A DNA stretch of 5,940 nucleotides from Gammaproteobacteria bacterium. Lineage in GTDB: Bacteria > Pseudomonadota > Gammaproteobacteria > Enterobacterales > GCA-2746155. Of this stretch, positions 4,134 to 5,940 are shown one piece after another. The translations under genes were made by a program, and so were the position numbers. Location of the stretch: positions 1-5,940 of the forward strand of contig JAAGZM010000534.1 of the NCBI GenBank assembly GCA_024206355.1, written 5' to 3'. The notes below the pieces were generated by a model that saw only the letters and a program-made list of their open reading frames with translations, was not told the DNA's origin and did no database searches. Each line of letters opens with the position of its first letter. The first letter of the stretch is position 1.

Positions 4134-5940
4134 TTACAGACTCGCTATTGTCCTTTCAGAAGCGTGCAGCCTTGCCTTAGCCAAACCAAAATCTTCAAAT
4201 ATTGAATAAAGACAAGGAATGACGAAGAGTACCAACAAGGTGGATGTGGCTATTCCAAAGACAATACTGGTTGCTAGGGGAATTAATATTTGTGCCTGTA
4301 AACTCGATTCAAATAAAAGCGGTGTCATTCCTGCAATCGTTGTAACTGATGTGAGCAGTACGGCTCTAAACCTGTCATAACTTGCTTTAGCAGCAGCATC
4401 ATGAACAGAAAGCCCCGCTGCAACGCGCTTTTTGACAAACTCAACCAGAAGAATTGAATCATTAACGACAATGCCTGCAAGTGATACAAAGCCCATCATC
4501 GATGGCATTGTAAATTGAAGCCCCATGATTAGGTGTCCCCATATAACGCCAATGAGTGCCATAGGTATTGCTACTAAAACAACAATCGGTTCAATATAAC
4601 TTTTAAACTGGAATGATAGCAGGATAAAGACGCCAAGCAGTCCTATTACAAAAGCTTCCATCATCGATTTCTGAGAGACTCCTGCATTTTTGATTTCACC
4701 TTCAAAGGAATATGAAAGATTAGGATATTTTTCTTTGAAGATTGGAATCCAGTTTTCTTCTACATCGGCAAGTAATTGTTTAGTGTTATTCTTGTTAACA
4801 TCGATATCACCATAAATAGTAACTGTTCGCTGGTTATTGACACGGTTTATCCTTGAAAATCCACGAGTTGGTTCAATATTCGCTACACTCGACAAAGGAA
4901 TAGTTGCCTTTGTAACAGGATGAATGATTGCAAAAGTATCGAAATCTGAAAAATCATCTCTGGACTCATCGGCTAATTTTACAGTAACTTCAAAGGTTTC
5001 AAGATTTACGTTAGTTTCCTGTATTTTCATACCTTGAAAAGCAGCTCTCATTTGTCCTGCTATCATCTGAGAGTCAAGTCCAAGATTCATTGCGCCTTCT
5101 TTTAGAGTAATAGAAAACTCTGGTTTTCCTGGACGCAGATCATCATAAACATTTTCCACACCGTTATATCCTGCTAACCAATTTTGTAGTTCGAAAGAAG
5201 CCTGTGAAAGTAGAGCTAAATTATCTCCAAATAATCGAATATCTATCGCCTGTCCACTGGGCCCAATCTTTGGCTCCTTGTAGGATATTGATTGAACTTC
5301 AGGGATAACCCCTACATTTTCACGCCATTTATCAACAAAATTTTGTAGTTTCGTATTTCTTCGTTCTGCTGTGAGCAAATCAATATTAATGGTCGCCAAA
5401 TGTGCTCCAAATTCATGAGCATCTAGATTTTCATTATGACTTATGGTGATTGCTTTGATCAAATTATCAGACTCATTTTCCTGAAATTCCACTCGAGTAT
5501 CTTCCAAGGAATCAATTAACTGATTTACAACATGCTCAGTTTGAGAAAGAGGGGTACCAGAAGGCATAAGTATTCTTGCTTGAATCATATCGCCTTCTAT
5601 ACTTGGAAAAGCAGAGAATTTTAATATTCCAGAACCTAGCATGCTAATACTGAAGAGAAATAATGCGATGACACCTCCTAGAAATGCATAACGAATTTGA
5701 ATGAGTTTTTCTACTAAAGTAAACACTTTTTGCCTAAAGCGCTCAAACCATTCTTCGAATTTAATTCTAAAGTTAGAGACCTTTTGCTTTCCAGCATGAG
5801 CCAAAGAGTGATTTAAATGACTTGGTAATATACAAAAGGCTTCGATTAAAGAAACAGTTATAACAATCAATAATACGATAGGTATCACTTTGAGTATTTG
5901 CCCTAAATTGCCTTCAATAAATATGAGTCCAACAAAAATA
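4134..5940 (-). CDS. RND-family efflux permease, C-terminal part (5' end beyond window)
   Basis: The frame stays open to the right edge, so the GTG at 5888 is internal and not a start: 17 more codons upstream (IFVGLIFIEGNLGQILK) continue the protein. About 601 residues are visible of a family usually near 1,020-1,050, so roughly 400 are missing, including the TM4 region that normally carries the proton-relay aspartates. Numbered from the GTG codon: TM6 about 2-21 ending 'EAFCILPSHL'; cytoplasmic linker 25-66; TM7 about 68-90; periplasmic porter domain about 95-400 ('ILMPSGTPL', 'SGQAIDIRLFG', 'LRPGKPEF'); TM8 409-427; TM9 431-455; TM10 461-485 ('GIVVNDSILLVEF'); TM11 506-527; TM12 535-563. 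This is AcrB/HAE1-like architecture (COG0841). It should be an inner-membrane proton-driven exporter working with a periplasmic adaptor and an outer-membrane channel, neither of which is in the window. Position 476-477 (Asn-Asp) corresponds to the region of AcrB K940, where many HAE1 members have Lys or Asn-Asn/Asn-Ala; substrate cannot be inferred. Confidence 0.93.
   Translation of the reverse strand, partial: IFVGLIFIEGNLGQILKVIPIVLLIVITVSLIEAFCILPSHLNHSLAHAGKQKVSNFRIKFEEWFERFRQKVFTLVEKLIQIRYAFLGGVIALFLFSISMLGSGILKFSAFPSIEGDMIQARILMPSGTPLSQTEHVVNQLIDSLEDTRVEFQENESDNLIKAITISHNENLDAHEFGAHLATINIDLLTAERRNTKLQNFVDKWRENVGVIPEVQSISYKEPKIGPSGQAIDIRLFGDNLALLSQASFELQNWLAGYNGVENVYDDLRPGKPEFSITLKEGAMNLGLDSQMIAGQMRAAFQGMKIQETNVNLETFEVTVKLADESRDDFSDFDTFAIIHPVTKATIPLSSVANIEPTRGFSRINRVNNQRTVTIYGDIDVNKNNTKQLLADVEENWIPIFKEKYPNLSYSFEGEIKNAGVSQKSMMEAFVIGLLGVFILLSFQFKSYIEPIVVLVAIPMALIGVIWGHLIMGLQFTMPSMMGFVSLAGIVVNDSILLVEFVKKRVAAGLSVHDAAAKASYDRFRAVLLTSVTTIAGMTPLLFESSLQAQILIPLATSIVFGIATSTLLVLFVIPCLYSIFEDFGLAKARLHASERTIASL

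Noticed and set aside
5886..5888. GTG as the start of the RND permease
   Set aside because: The frame is open to the window edge, the preceding 17 codons read as permease, and a start here would remove the first five membrane segments and the first periplasmic domain.

Overview
This 5.9 kb A+T-rich window looks like a piece of a gammaproteobacterial chromosome. The strongest evidence is a Crp protein that keeps almost every functional residue of E. coli CRP and also has the Vfr-like 'SREMVGR' recognition helix. Next to it, divergently transcribed, is a YhfA-type OsmC protein, the same arrangement as crp/yhfA in E. coli. The TrpG-type glutamine amidotransferase begins like Pseudomonas TrpG. 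Genus cannot be decided from the sequence; the low G+C, class II cytochrome c and Ycf46-like ATPase would suit an environmental gammaproteobacterium.

Layout, left to right. 1-1397 (minus): nearly complete Ycf46-like AAA+ ATPase, cut at its C-terminus by the window edge. 1521-1937 (minus): YhfA/OsmC-like protein. 1938-2265: a 328-bp divergent intergenic region holding three related copies of an imperfect repeat bounded by GTATAC, plus candidate promoters for both flanking genes. 2266-2901 (plus): crp, the only plus-strand gene. 2918-3508 (minus): trpG (or dual-use trpG/pabA), convergent with crp after a 16-bp gap. 3529-3993 (minus): exported class II cytochrome c, 20 nt upstream of trpG and probably co-transcribed with it. 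4134-5940 (minus): C-terminal half or more of an RND-family efflux permease, cut at its N-terminus by the right edge.

The genes do not form one pathway. Crp is a global cAMP-dependent regulator, TrpG supplies ammonia for anthranilate (and possibly aminodeoxychorismate) synthesis, the cytochrome is a periplasmic haem protein, and the RND protein is an inner-membrane exporter. The least explained feature is the repeat cluster between yhfA and crp. Two copies face each other as a long imperfect palindrome, a third shares the middle GTATAC in the opposite direction, and the outer ends run into the predicted promoters. It resembles a MITE- or ERIC-like intergenic element inserted into an otherwise conserved regulatory locus. 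I saw no tRNA, rRNA, CRISPR array, intact insertion sequence or convincing intrinsic terminator.
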